Positions 1 through 5,359 of a stretch of 11,513 nt of DNA are shown in pieces (the first letter of the stretch is position 1; every line of letters begins with the position of its first letter). Where the stretch lies: contig CBDHDN010000060.1 in NCBI GenBank assembly GCA_965261585.1, forward strand, positions 1 through 11,513, given 5' to 3'. Source of the stretch: CBDHDN01 sp965261585. GTDB taxonomy: Bacteria > Pseudomonadota > Alphaproteobacteria > UBA6615. The notes below the pieces were generated by a model. The model saw only the letters and a list, made by a program, of their open reading frames with translations, searched no databases and was not told where the DNA came from. Position numbers and translations under genes: made by a program.

Positions 1-192
1 CGGAACGTCAAGCGCTGGCGCAACGCCGAGATGGCGCTGCGTTGGACCGGCGCCGGCCTCTTGGAGGCGCAAAAGACCTTCCGCCGCCTCAAGGCCTACC
101 GCCAGCTCCCCATCCTCGACGCCGCCCTGCGGGAGGCGGTGAGAAAGGCCGGAGCAAAGTCCGTCATTGAAGACATCGAGGTGGCCGCGTAG
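1..192 (+). CDS. Transposase C-terminal end (partial), probably IS256/mutator type
   Basis: Frame 1 is open from the first base to a TAG at 190-192, giving 63 residues. The peptide starts RNVKRWRNAEMALRWTGAGL and continues through LLEAQKTFRRLKAYRQLPIL. I recognise this RW-x(n)-MALRWT...EAxKxFRRLK pattern as the C-terminus of DDE transposases annotated as IS256/mutator family in alphaproteobacteria and actinobacteria. The catalytic DDE residues would lie upstream of the window, so activity cannot be judged. The gene points toward the decayed minus-strand gene that it seems to have interrupted. The transposase call is firm; the exact IS family is from memory of the motif and less sure. Confidence 0.72.
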   Translation, partial: RNVKRWRNAEMALRWTGAGLLEAQKTFRRLKAYRQLPILDAALREAVRKAGAKSVIEDIEVAA

Positions 193-248
193 CCTCTCGA
201 TCAGAAGATGCCTATCTCGCACTTTTCAACATTGGGTGGGACATCGCC
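1..248 (+). mobile_element. Right end of an insertion sequence, cut by the window start
   Basis: The element consists of the last 63 codons of a transposase and roughly 55 nt of non-coding end. The right boundary is inferred. Reading leftward on the minus strand, recognisable codons of the neighbouring broken gene (residues NSNSVYAT) stop at about 253, and sequence after that no longer continues it. The terminal inverted repeat and any target duplication cannot be confirmed because the left end lies outside the window. The boundary is uncertain by about 15 nt. Confidence 0.5.
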
Positions 249-252
249 TATT

Positions 253-679
253 GGTTGCGTAGACCGAGTTACTGTTCTATGCTTCACGAAATATATGCAC
301 AAAGGCGTATTCAAGATCTTTCGCATCAATCTTCTCGGCTGCGGCTCTCAGCGCGCCATCAATCGCTCGTACTTCGCCCTCCGAACCAGAAAAAACGACC
401 TCTCGCGCAATCTTGCTCCCGCGCGGCGGCCTCATTCCGTCCCTCCCCCTTGTCGAACCTCCTGCTAGTCAGAATCAGGTCATCCCGCGTGAACGCCCCT
501 ATTCCCCGTACTATCTTACCATTATCATCTACGGGGACACCGTGATACTCGGCAATAACGCTACCTTTCTCGTCCAAAATAGCGTGGTAGGTGTGTGTGT
601 ATCCGCCACCGACGAAAGGGATGGAAAAAGACCTCGATTCTATCGTCCATTCCGCCACGGTTCGTTCACTGTTGCTCAT
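253..679 (-). pseudogene. Broken short ORF A of the lipoprotein cassette (frameshift, stop, IS truncation)
   Basis: The ATG at 679 opens 14 nt inside the end of lipoprotein gene A, suggesting coupled translation. The first frame reads about 70 sensible residues, including FVGGGYTHTYHAILDEKG and then VIAEYHGVPVDDNG, and ends at 359. The next frame, entered by one extra base probably in the G run at 446-450, continues convincingly: KIAREVVFSGSEGEVRAIDG, then AEKIDAKDLEYAFVHIFREA. It meets a TAG at 277-279. After that stop the same frame still reads NSNSVYAT (276-253), then sense is lost at the presumed IS end. I associate the blocks HxYxxLxDxxGxVIAExHG, VVFSGSExEVR and NSNSVYxT with uncharacterised alphaproteobacterial proteins, from memory only. 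A N-terminal His and a C-terminal NxNS block resemble a permuted papain-like arrangement, but that is speculation. Three lesions argue for a real pseudogene, though one frameshift alone could be a sequencing error. Confidence 0.6.
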
Positions 680-1196
680 TCGCTTCGAAAGCCTCTCTTA
701 TCTGTCGCAGTCGCTCGACCGTATAGACGTCCTGCGTCACCTCTTGCATCCTGTCGTCCACTTCGACCCTTACTCTCTCTATTAGACCATCTCGTCCTAT
801 GACGTGGAGTTCCCATAGATAGGTGGTTTCAAGAAAGACCAAATCGCCGAAACAGCATTGGTACACATCGCAGTTTACGTTTTCGAACGTGCAGTGCGTT
901 CGATCCAGCGCTGCCGTTGGTTGGTCTTCGGGTGCGCATTCGCCACCGGCGCCTTTGACGAAGTCGATGAGCCCCTGGACAGGGCTGCCTGGCAGGTGGT
1001 CGGACGACCGGCTCGCCTTGTCGAACAAGTGACGGATATCGCCAGTACCGCCAGTACCAGGTGGGAACGGTCGTCCGCAGGCTGCCAGACCGACGACGCA
1101 GAGCAGAGTCAGCAGACGCCAACACAGCCACAGCACACTGCTGCCGGACCTCGATCGCAAACACGCCGGGCGCTGCTCAGATATGGATTCACGCAT
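666..1196 (-). CDS. Predicted lipoprotein A, paralogue of lipoprotein B
   Basis: This 176-residue protein has no function I can name. A charged N-terminus is followed by a hydrophobic stretch (about residues 21-39) and lipobox GLAAC, with the acylated Cys near residue 40, so it should be exported and lipid-anchored. The mature part contains IRHLFDKASR, LIDFVKGAGGEC, HCTFENV, LWELHVIGRDGLIERVRVEV and VTQDVYTVERLRQI. Each block has a counterpart in the same order in lipoprotein B, although overall identity is low. Two cysteines, GGEC and HCTFENV, are shared with B and may form a disulfide; the extra Cys in NCDVYQCC are particular to A. I chose the ATG at 1196; a TTG stands directly before it, exactly as in B. 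The stop overlaps the start of the broken ORF A by 14 nt. A role as a periplasmic partner or protector of the ORF product is possible but unproven. Confidence 0.75.
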   Translation of the reverse strand: MRESISEQRPACLRSRSGSSVLWLCWRLLTLLCVVGLAACGRPFPPGTGGTGDIRHLFDKASRSSDHLPGSPVQGLIDFVKGAGGECAPEDQPTAALDRTHCTFENVNCDVYQCCFGDLVFLETTYLWELHVIGRDGLIERVRVEVDDRMQEVTQDVYTVERLRQIREAFEANEQQ

Positions 1197-1280
1197 CAAG
1201 GCCCCGCCGGGCTTCTATTCGGTCGACGACCGCCCCGCGCAGGGGCCCGGCCCGCCCATTGGCACGGGAGACTTGATACG

Positions 1281-1682
1281 CTATCTTTCGCGGATCTGCG
1301 CGAGCATATCTCCGTTGCGATCAACCCACAATTGATCCGCAATCCCATCGGCGTCCACGTCGATTCTGCCGACGCGATCCTCGTCGAGGGACAGGAACCT
1401 CCGATAGGTCCCATCCGCGCGTCGGTCGAACCAGCCGATCTCGAACGTCGCACCGTCTCCATCGAGATCAATCAGGACCTGATCAGGCGCTCCGTCCCCG
1501 TAGAGGTCGAAGGCCAGGGTTTCCCTGTGGCCATCGCCATCGCAGTCTTCGGCCCAGTATTCGGCAACCCAAGGTTCGGCACTGGCCGTGCCTCCAAGAG
1601 CCGCAGCGACGGCAAAAGCGAAAAGTGTCAGCGCGAGTTCGTGATAGGGACGGCCGAAACCTCCCTCCGCACGCATACGCAT
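1281..1682 (-). CDS. Secreted protein with Asp/Gly-rich calcium-binding-like loops
   Basis: This is a 133-residue protein of unknown function. From the ATG at 1682 it has a typical signal peptide: a basic start, hydrophobic LALTLFAFAVAAALGG, and likely cleavage after ASA before EPW. The mature ~95 residues hold repeated acidic loops, DCDGDGHRE, DLYGDGAPD, DLDGDGATFE, DVDADGIAD and DRNGDM. They are spaced like the DxDxDG loops of EF-hand, dockerin or FG-GAP-type repeats, so binding of Ca2+ outside the cytoplasm is likely. An upstream GTG at 1844 is in the same frame, but codons before 1682 read the short ORF B remnant out of frame, so I reject that longer form. A second ATG at 1676 would serve equally. 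It sits between the two lipoprotein copies and is probably co-transcribed with them. Confidence 0.68.
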   Translation of the reverse strand: MRMRAEGGFGRPYHELALTLFAFAVAAALGGTASAEPWVAEYWAEDCDGDGHRETLAFDLYGDGAPDQVLIDLDGDGATFEIGWFDRRADGTYRRFLSLDEDRVGRIDVDADGIADQLWVDRNGDMLAQIRER

Positions 1683-1686
1683 GGGG

Positions 1687-1844
1687 TTACGCCCTTGTCC
1701 CATTGATACCCGCGTTCCAGTTGAGCGTTTTGAAGCTCTTCGGTAGGCCATGATGCTCTGCGATAAGCTTGCCGTCATCGTCGTATATCGCGATACCACC
1801 GTGTGCCTAAGGACGCCGAACGACCGAATCTCAATTCTCGCCAC
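1687..1844 (-). pseudogene. Remnant of short ORF B of the lipoprotein cassette
   Basis: A GTG at 1844 opens 14 nt inside the end of lipoprotein gene B, the same offset seen in copy A. The first codons give EIRSFGVLRHT, resembling ESRSFSIPF of copy A. After a frame change near 1803-1812 the sequence reads GGIAIYDDDGKLIAEHHGLP, matching YHAILDEKGSVIAEYHGVP of copy A. This second frame ends at a TAA at 1687-1689, four bases before the ATG of the secreted protein. The remnant keeps only the N-terminal block and lacks the later VVFSGSE and NSNSVY blocks, so it is frameshifted and truncated. Homology rests on the motif and the identical gene offset. Confidence 0.5.
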
Positions 1845-2433
1845 GCGTTACCTCTTGAGTTGAACTAGCTCTCTCGGCCTCGATCTGGGTATTCCTGAGT
1901 GTTGTGTATGCCTCCTTGGTCAATAGCAGTTCCTCCTTCTCCACGGCGACACGAACCTCACCTATCAAATGTTCGGTTCGAGTTATCACTAAACGCCAGT
2001 GGACCCTCTGTCCATAGTACAGGCGGGCGTAAAGAAATGATGCGCCAGTCCCATAACTTACATTCGAGTAGAAACACTCCGTCAGACCTTCACCGGTCTC
2101 ATCACTATTCGCATTTCCCTCTTCACACCGCCCGCCTATGCCGTGCATGAATTGAACGAGCGACTCCACCGCCGTGCCCGGCGGGAATGCTTCGGCGAGG
2201 CTTTCTGTCGTACGCTCCGCCATGAGTTGCCGGCTCAAGGCCGGTCTGCTGGCGACGTCGGATAGGTGGCGGATTTTGCTGGTTGGGCCGGGCGCACCGT
2301 TGCATGCCGACAGCAGAACAAACACCAGTGGGACGGCGCGGGCGTAGGCCACTGCTGCGAAGCCCGATGACCTCGCGGGCGTGGGGCCGGCGCTTCGGCG
2401 ATCGGGGCGAATGACCAGCGTTTGCGCGAGCAT
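1831..2433 (-). CDS. Predicted lipoprotein B, first gene of the cassette operon
   Basis: This is a 200-residue lipoprotein of unknown function. A long N-terminus precedes the hydrophobic VPLVFVLLSAC, with lipobox Cys near residue 44. The mature part has IRHLSDVASR, VESLVQFMHGIGGRC, ECFYSNV, VHWRLVITRTEHLIGEVRVA and LLTKEAYTTLRNTQIE, which align in order with lipoprotein A. I chose the ATG at 2433 because GGTGGGGA lies about 8 nt before it. A GTG at 2352 would give a shorter and more usual signal peptide but has no clear ribosome binding site. The gene starts about 48 nt below the likely transcription start of the strong promoter at 2488-2515. Its stop overlaps the start of the short ORF B remnant by 14 nt. 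It differs from A in the middle segment and has fewer cysteines. Confidence 0.75.
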   Translation of the reverse strand: MLAQTLVIRPDRRSAGPTPARSSGFAAVAYARAVPLVFVLLSACNGAPGPTSKIRHLSDVASRPALSRQLMAERTTESLAEAFPPGTAVESLVQFMHGIGGRCEEGNANSDETGEGLTECFYSNVSYGTGASFLYARLYYGQRVHWRLVITRTEHLIGEVRVAVEKEELLLTKEAYTTLRNTQIEAERASSTQEVTRGEN

Positions 2434-2487
2434 CAACGGATCCCCACCGGAGAGGCCGAGGCCTAATAAAACGTGATGAGAATAGGT

Positions 2488-2515
2488 ATCATACCACCGT
2501 AGAGCGTCATGTCAA
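2488..2515 (-). promoter_or_regulatory. Strong sigma-70-type promoter for the lipoprotein cassette
   Basis: On the minus strand TTGACA (2515-2510) and TATGAT (2493-2488) are separated by 16 nt. The -35 is a perfect consensus match and the -10 matches five of six. Transcription would begin near 2481, about 48 nt before the ATG at 2433. A perfect 7-bp palindrome overlaps the -35 box, so a repressor or activator could act here. Confidence 0.7.
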
Positions 2516-2531
2516 CCGCTTTTTGCGGTTG
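2513..2531. repeat. Palindrome CAACCGC-N5-GCGGTTG overlapping the -35 box
   Basis: Arms CAACCGC (2513-2519) and GCGGTTG (2525-2531) are perfect 7-bp complements around TTTTT on the plus strand. On the minus strand the second arm runs straight into the TTGACA. It may be an operator, or a short hairpin. A U-run after the stem is absent in both directions, so it does not look like an intrinsic terminator. Confidence 0.5.
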
Positions 2532-2740
2532 CCCGTATGTGCCACGAACGTGGCGGCCGCCACGGTGATCGGCGCGCCACGACCGGCACGGCGTTCGTTC
2601 GGCTGGGGAACCGAATACCGGCTCGTGTTGACGATCGTGAAACCGTGCGACGGGCCCAGGGGAGCCTGTCGAGGCGGAGCCTGTCGAAGGGGAGCCTGTC
2701 GAAGGATGAGGGTCGTCCCACACCCCCACGACAATCGACC
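2532..2740. other. Gene-poor interval after petR, possible coding remnant
   Basis: No recognisable gene lies between the stop of the response regulator and the cassette promoter. A minus-strand frame through 2507-2660 is GC-rich and open (FTIVNTSRYSVPQ, later APITVAAATFVAHTGNRKKR) but matches nothing I know and has no good start. It could be a gene remnant or chance openness at high GC. A triple 15-bp repeat occupies 2661-2705. Confidence 0.4.
2661..2705. repeat. Three tandem 15-bp units (GGAGCCTGTCGAAGG)
   Basis: Units at 2661-2675 (with GAGGC in place of GAAGG at the end), 2676-2690 and 2691-2705 repeat with period 15; the last two are identical. The sequence resembles the short CCTTCGACAGGCTCC repeat that I know to be dispersed in intergenic regions of many alphaproteobacteria. 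It lies just downstream of petR on the minus strand. Confidence 0.85.
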
Positions 2741-3428
2741 CTAGTCGGGGCGGAGCACGTAGCCCTCGCCGCGCACGGTCTGCAGATAGCGCGGCAGCTT
2801 GGGATCGGCCTCGATTTTGCGGCGCAGGCGGGTGACCTGGACGTCGACGGCGCGGACATTGCCGCCGAGCTGGCTCGCCTGGGTCAGCTCCTCGCGGCTG
2901 ATCGCTATGCCGGGGCGGGCTGCGAGCGCGCGCAGCAGCCGGGTCTCGGCGCTGGTCAGCCGGACCGGCCCACCCGGGCCCGACAGCTCCTCGCGCTCCA
3001 AGATCGTAGCTGTGGTCGCCGAGATTGATGCGGATCTGGCGCCGCTCGCGCGCCAACGGCGCCCGGCGCAGGATCGAGCGGATGCGCGCGACCAGCTCGC
3101 GCGGCTCGAAGGGTTTTGTCAGATAGTCGTCGGCACCGCGCTCCAGGCCGGCAATGCGATCCTCGGGTTCGGCCATCGCCGTCAGCAGCAGGATCGGCAC
3201 GTCGTTGGCGCGACGCAGACGGTCCGTGAGCTCGAGCCCGGACTGCCCCGGCATCATCACGTCGAGCACGATGAGGTCGAAGGCCAGCGATTCGGTGTGC
3301 GCCTGTGCGGCCCGCGCATCCGGCGCGGTCGTGACGCGAAAGTCGTTCTCCATCAGGAACCGGCGCAGGAGTTCGCGCAGGCGCGTGTCGTCATCGACGA
3401 CGAGGACGTGCGGCAGTTCGGCGTCCAT
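2741..3428 (-). pseudogene. petR: PetR-like OmpR-family response regulator with +1 frameshift
   Basis: The ATG at 3428 starts a receiver domain: acidic pocket VVDDD (residues 10-14), phospho-acceptor Asp56 in LIVLDVMMPG, Thr83 in LLLTA, and Lys105 in YLTKPFEP. At about residue 143 the frame is broken by one extra base near 2999-3001 (GATCTTGGAG where GATCTGGAG would keep frame). The other frame continues EREELSGPGGPVRLTSAETR, then the winged-helix DNA-binding domain with VDVQVTRLRRKIEADPK and YLQTVRGEGYVLRPD, to a TAG at 2741. Repaired, it is 228 residues, a normal OmpR-type length. Unrepaired, the receiver would carry a 178-residue nonsense tail ending at 2463. The pairing with a MarR-type gene 61 nt upstream matches petP-petR of Rhodobacter, where petR is needed for cytochrome bc1-dependent growth. 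Because all domains are otherwise pristine, a sequencing error is as likely as a true recent mutation. No sensor kinase is nearby. Confidence 0.8.
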
Positions 3429-3489
3429 GGCCGGGACTATAGGCCCGCGCCGCGGCGCCGGCCAGCCATCGGCGGACGCGCGGGCCGCC

Positions 3490-3993
3490 TCATGCACCGG
3501 ATCGCGCCGCCGCCGGCTCGCGCACGCGCGAGCGGTCATCGGCGTTGATGACGCCCAGCAGGACCCGGCGAAAGCCCTCGACTGCCTCGGCGCCGGCCTC
3601 GCGATAGGCGCGGGCGACGCGGCGCATCTGCACCGCCGACAGCTCCGTCTCGAGTGCGCTGCCACGCGCAGTGAGATGGAGCAGCCGGCGCCGTCGGTCC
3701 GTCGGATCCGCGTCCTGCCGCACGAAGCCCTGGTCGACGAGGGCACCGAGCACGCGCGACAGGCTTTGCTTGGTGATGCGCAGGATGGCCAGCAGCTCGG
3801 TAACCGTCATGCCGGGATGACGGCCGACGAAGTAAATGACGCGGTGGTGGGCGCGGCCGAAGCCGTGCCTGGCCAGGATGGCGTCGGGCTCCGCGGTGAA
3901 ATCGCGATAGGCGAAGAACAGCAGCTCGATTCCCTGACGCAGATACTCCTCGCGCAGAAACAGCGGATTGACGGTGGATTTAAGGTCAGTCAT
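3490..3993 (-). CDS. petP: MarR-family transcriptional regulator, PetP-like
   Basis: This 167-residue protein has a MarR winged helix-turn-helix core at about residues 45-115. The recognition region is TELLAILRITKQSLSRVLGA, and the wing carries DPTDRRRRLLHLTARG, the typical acidic-basic wing signature. The N-terminal helix FLREEYLRQGIELLFFAYRD is characteristic of PetP proteins, which pair with PetR in Rhodobacter and relatives. It lies 61 nt upstream of the response regulator on the same strand, likely in one transcript. It is divergent from the aminotransferase gene with about 94 nt between starts, so it could control both. The ATG at 3993 has only a weak AAGCC-like site before it. Ligand and targets cannot be read from sequence. 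Confidence 0.85.
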   Translation of the reverse strand: MTDLKSTVNPLFLREEYLRQGIELLFFAYRDFTAEPDAILARHGFGRAHHRVIYFVGRHPGMTVTELLAILRITKQSLSRVLGALVDQGFVRQDADPTDRRRRLLHLTARGSALETELSAVQMRRVARAYREAGAEAVEGFRRVLLGVINADDRSRVREPAAARSGA

Positions 3994-3996
3994 ATT
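3968..3996 (+). promoter_or_regulatory. Possible promoter for the branched-chain aminotransferase
   Basis: TTGACG (3968-3973) and CATATT (3991-3996) are 17 nt apart on the plus strand, matching consensus at five and four of six positions. They overlap the first codons of the divergent petP gene, so polymerase binding for one gene could hinder the other. Transcription would begin about 85 nt before the aminotransferase ATG. Confidence 0.3.
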
Positions 3997-4087
3997 GGCT
4001 TATTATCCGAAGAATGTTACGCCAGGACAGTGGTCGGGAGGAACAATCTGTCCCGCAACCGCCGAAACCTGTAGGATAAAGACCATC

Positions 4088-4996
4088 ATGCCCGGACCCA
4101 CATTTGACGATCGTGACGGTGTGATCTGGCTGAACGGGCGGCTCGTCGCCTGGCGAGACGCGCGCGTGCATGTCCTGAGCCATGCCCTACATTACGCCAG
4201 CAGCGTCTTCGAGGGCGAGCGTGCTTATGGTGGGGAGATCTTTCAACTCACCGCGCACACCGAACGGCTGCACGGCTCGGCCAAGACCCTCGGATTCGAG
4301 CTGCCGTACACGGTCGCCGAGATCGACACCGCCTGTCGCGAGACCCTGGCCGTCGCCAACCTCGAGGACGCCTACGTCAGGCCGATTGCCTGGCGTGGTA
4401 GCGAGATGATGGGCGTCTCGGCCCAGACGACGCGAATAAACCTGGCGATCGCGGTCTGGGAGTGGCCGGCCTATTTCACGCCGGAGGCGCGCCTCAAGGG
4501 CATTCGGCTGGACTGGGCGATCTATCGCCGGCCCGATCCAAAGACCGCGCCGGTCCACGCCAAGGCGGCCGGGCTCTACATGATCTGCACCCTGTCGAAG
4601 CATGCGGCCGAGGCGAAGGGCTACAACGACGCGCTCATGCTCGATTGGCGGGGCCAGCTCGCCGAGACGACCGGCGCCAATATCTTCCTGGTGCGCGGCG
4701 ACGAGCTGCATACGCCGACGCCCGACTGCTTCCTCGACGGCATTACCCGCAAGGCCGTCATCGGGCTGGCGCGCCAGCGCGGGCTGCAGGTCGTCGAGCG
4801 TGTGATCATGCCGCAGGAGCTGGCGGATTTCGGCGAGATGTTCATCACCGGCACCGCCGCCGAGGTGACGCCGATCGCCGAGGTCAGCGGCCAGCAGTTT
4901 CAAGTCGGCGAGGTCACGCAGACGCTGATGGCCGACTACGACGCGCTCGTGCAGCCGGCCACCGCCCCGGTCGCCGCGGTGGCCGCCGCGGAGTAG
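4088..4996 (+). CDS. ilvE: Branched-chain amino acid aminotransferase (class IV, PLP)
   Basis: This enzyme moves amino groups between glutamate and the 2-keto acids of leucine, isoleucine and valine, in the cytoplasm, using pyridoxal phosphate. The 302-residue protein has the fold-type IV layout: VHVLSHALHYASSVFEGERA near residues 28-47, the Schiff-base Lys159 in VHAKAAGLYM, Glu193 in LAETTGANIFLV, and the cofactor phosphate-binding region around GITRKAVI (218-225) and TGTAAEVTPI (255-263). Length and Lys position agree with E. coli IlvE. A longer form from 3968 is open in frame, but residues before MPGPTF are not family-like and AGGA lies 12 nt before the ATG at 4088. The Ala/Val-rich C-terminal tail is not conserved. 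Class IV also includes D-amino-acid aminotransferase and ADC lyase; the FEGERAY and DALMLD motifs favour the branched-chain enzyme. It is divergent from petP. Confidence 0.9.
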   Translation: MPGPTFDDRDGVIWLNGRLVAWRDARVHVLSHALHYASSVFEGERAYGGEIFQLTAHTERLHGSAKTLGFELPYTVAEIDTACRETLAVANLEDAYVRPIAWRGSEMMGVSAQTTRINLAIAVWEWPAYFTPEARLKGIRLDWAIYRRPDPKTAPVHAKAAGLYMICTLSKHAAEAKGYNDALMLDWRGQLAETTGANIFLVRGDELHTPTPDCFLDGITRKAVIGLARQRGLQVVERVIMPQELADFGEMFITGTAAEVTPIAEVSGQQFQVGEVTQTLMADYDALVQPATAPVAAVAAAE

Positions 4997-5013
4997 CCGC
5001 GCCCGACTCGGCC

Positions 5014-5325
5014 GTCATCCTCGGCCTTGTGCCACCGCTCGCCGGTTTAGATCGTGATGTGCGGTCGGAAGATGTTGGCTCGAGCCGGATCGGGACACTT
5101 GGCCTGGAGCGAGGCTCGGAACGGCGGCATGACCAAGATCCACTGGCGAGAGGTAACTCTCCTCCTTCGGGTCATTCGCGGGCTTGACCCGCGAATCCAG
5201 GATGACGGCGACGCCGCGCTGGATTGCCGGGTCAAGACCGGCAATGACAACAAGAGAGGGCTTGGTTTCACGACGTGGCTGATCGACCTCTAACCGGACA
5301 GCAGTGGCACAAGGCCGAGAATGAC
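5014..5325. repeat. 312-bp composite inverted-repeat element between convergent genes
   Basis: The left arm 5014-5047 and right arm 5292-5325 are reverse complements over 34 nt with about four mismatches, sharing CTCGGCCTTGTGCCAC and CCGGTT. Both ends carry GTCAT/ATGAC. It encloses the smaller palindromic unit at 5171-5248, plus about 120 bp (5048-5170) and 40 bp (5249-5291) in which I see no gene. It fills the whole gap between the convergent aminotransferase and moaE genes (4997-5359). It may be a REP-like cluster or a MITE, and could end transcription from both sides. Confidence 0.7.
5171..5248. repeat. 78-bp palindromic intergenic repeat (REP-like)
   Basis: The left half starts GTCATTCGCGGGCTTGACCC and the right half ends GGTCAAGACCGGCAATGAC, each half itself palindromic (CGCGGG...CCCGCG and GCCGG...CCGGC). 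Together they form a large imperfect inverted repeat around GATGACGGCGACGCCGCG. I recognise this as the GTCATTGCCGGGCTTGACCCGGCAATCCA type of dispersed alphaproteobacterial repeat, here with a CGCGGG variant in the left half. Confidence 0.85.
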
Positions 5326-5359
5326 AGTTGGTTAGGTGTGTATTGGCAGGCGCCGCGGC

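Noticed and set aside
858..1706. Long plus-strand open frame (282 codons)
   Set aside because: It runs antisense to lipoprotein A and the secreted Asp/Gly protein, which have signal peptides and motifs; its own translation shows no domain and the openness fits high GC.
2513..2531. Intrinsic terminator for petR
   Set aside because: The stem is only 7 bp, the T/A run is in the loop rather than after the stem, and it is more than 200 nt from the petR stop.
2661..2705. Possible CRISPR array
   Set aside because: The 15-bp units are directly adjacent with no spacers and no cas genes are present.
2463..3746. 427-codon minus-strand frame covering the response regulator
   Set aside because: Only codons from 3428 to about 3000 make sense; the first 106 overlap petP out of frame and the end is frameshifted nonsense.
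4462..5187. Plus-strand open frame overlapping the aminotransferase
   Set aside because: It is the +1 frame of ilvE, rich in Arg/Gly/Ala, with no motif.
5047..5271. Minus-strand 74-codon open frame with SWIRGSSPRMT
   Set aside because: This peptide is the translation of the palindromic intergenic repeat and is a known type of spurious call.
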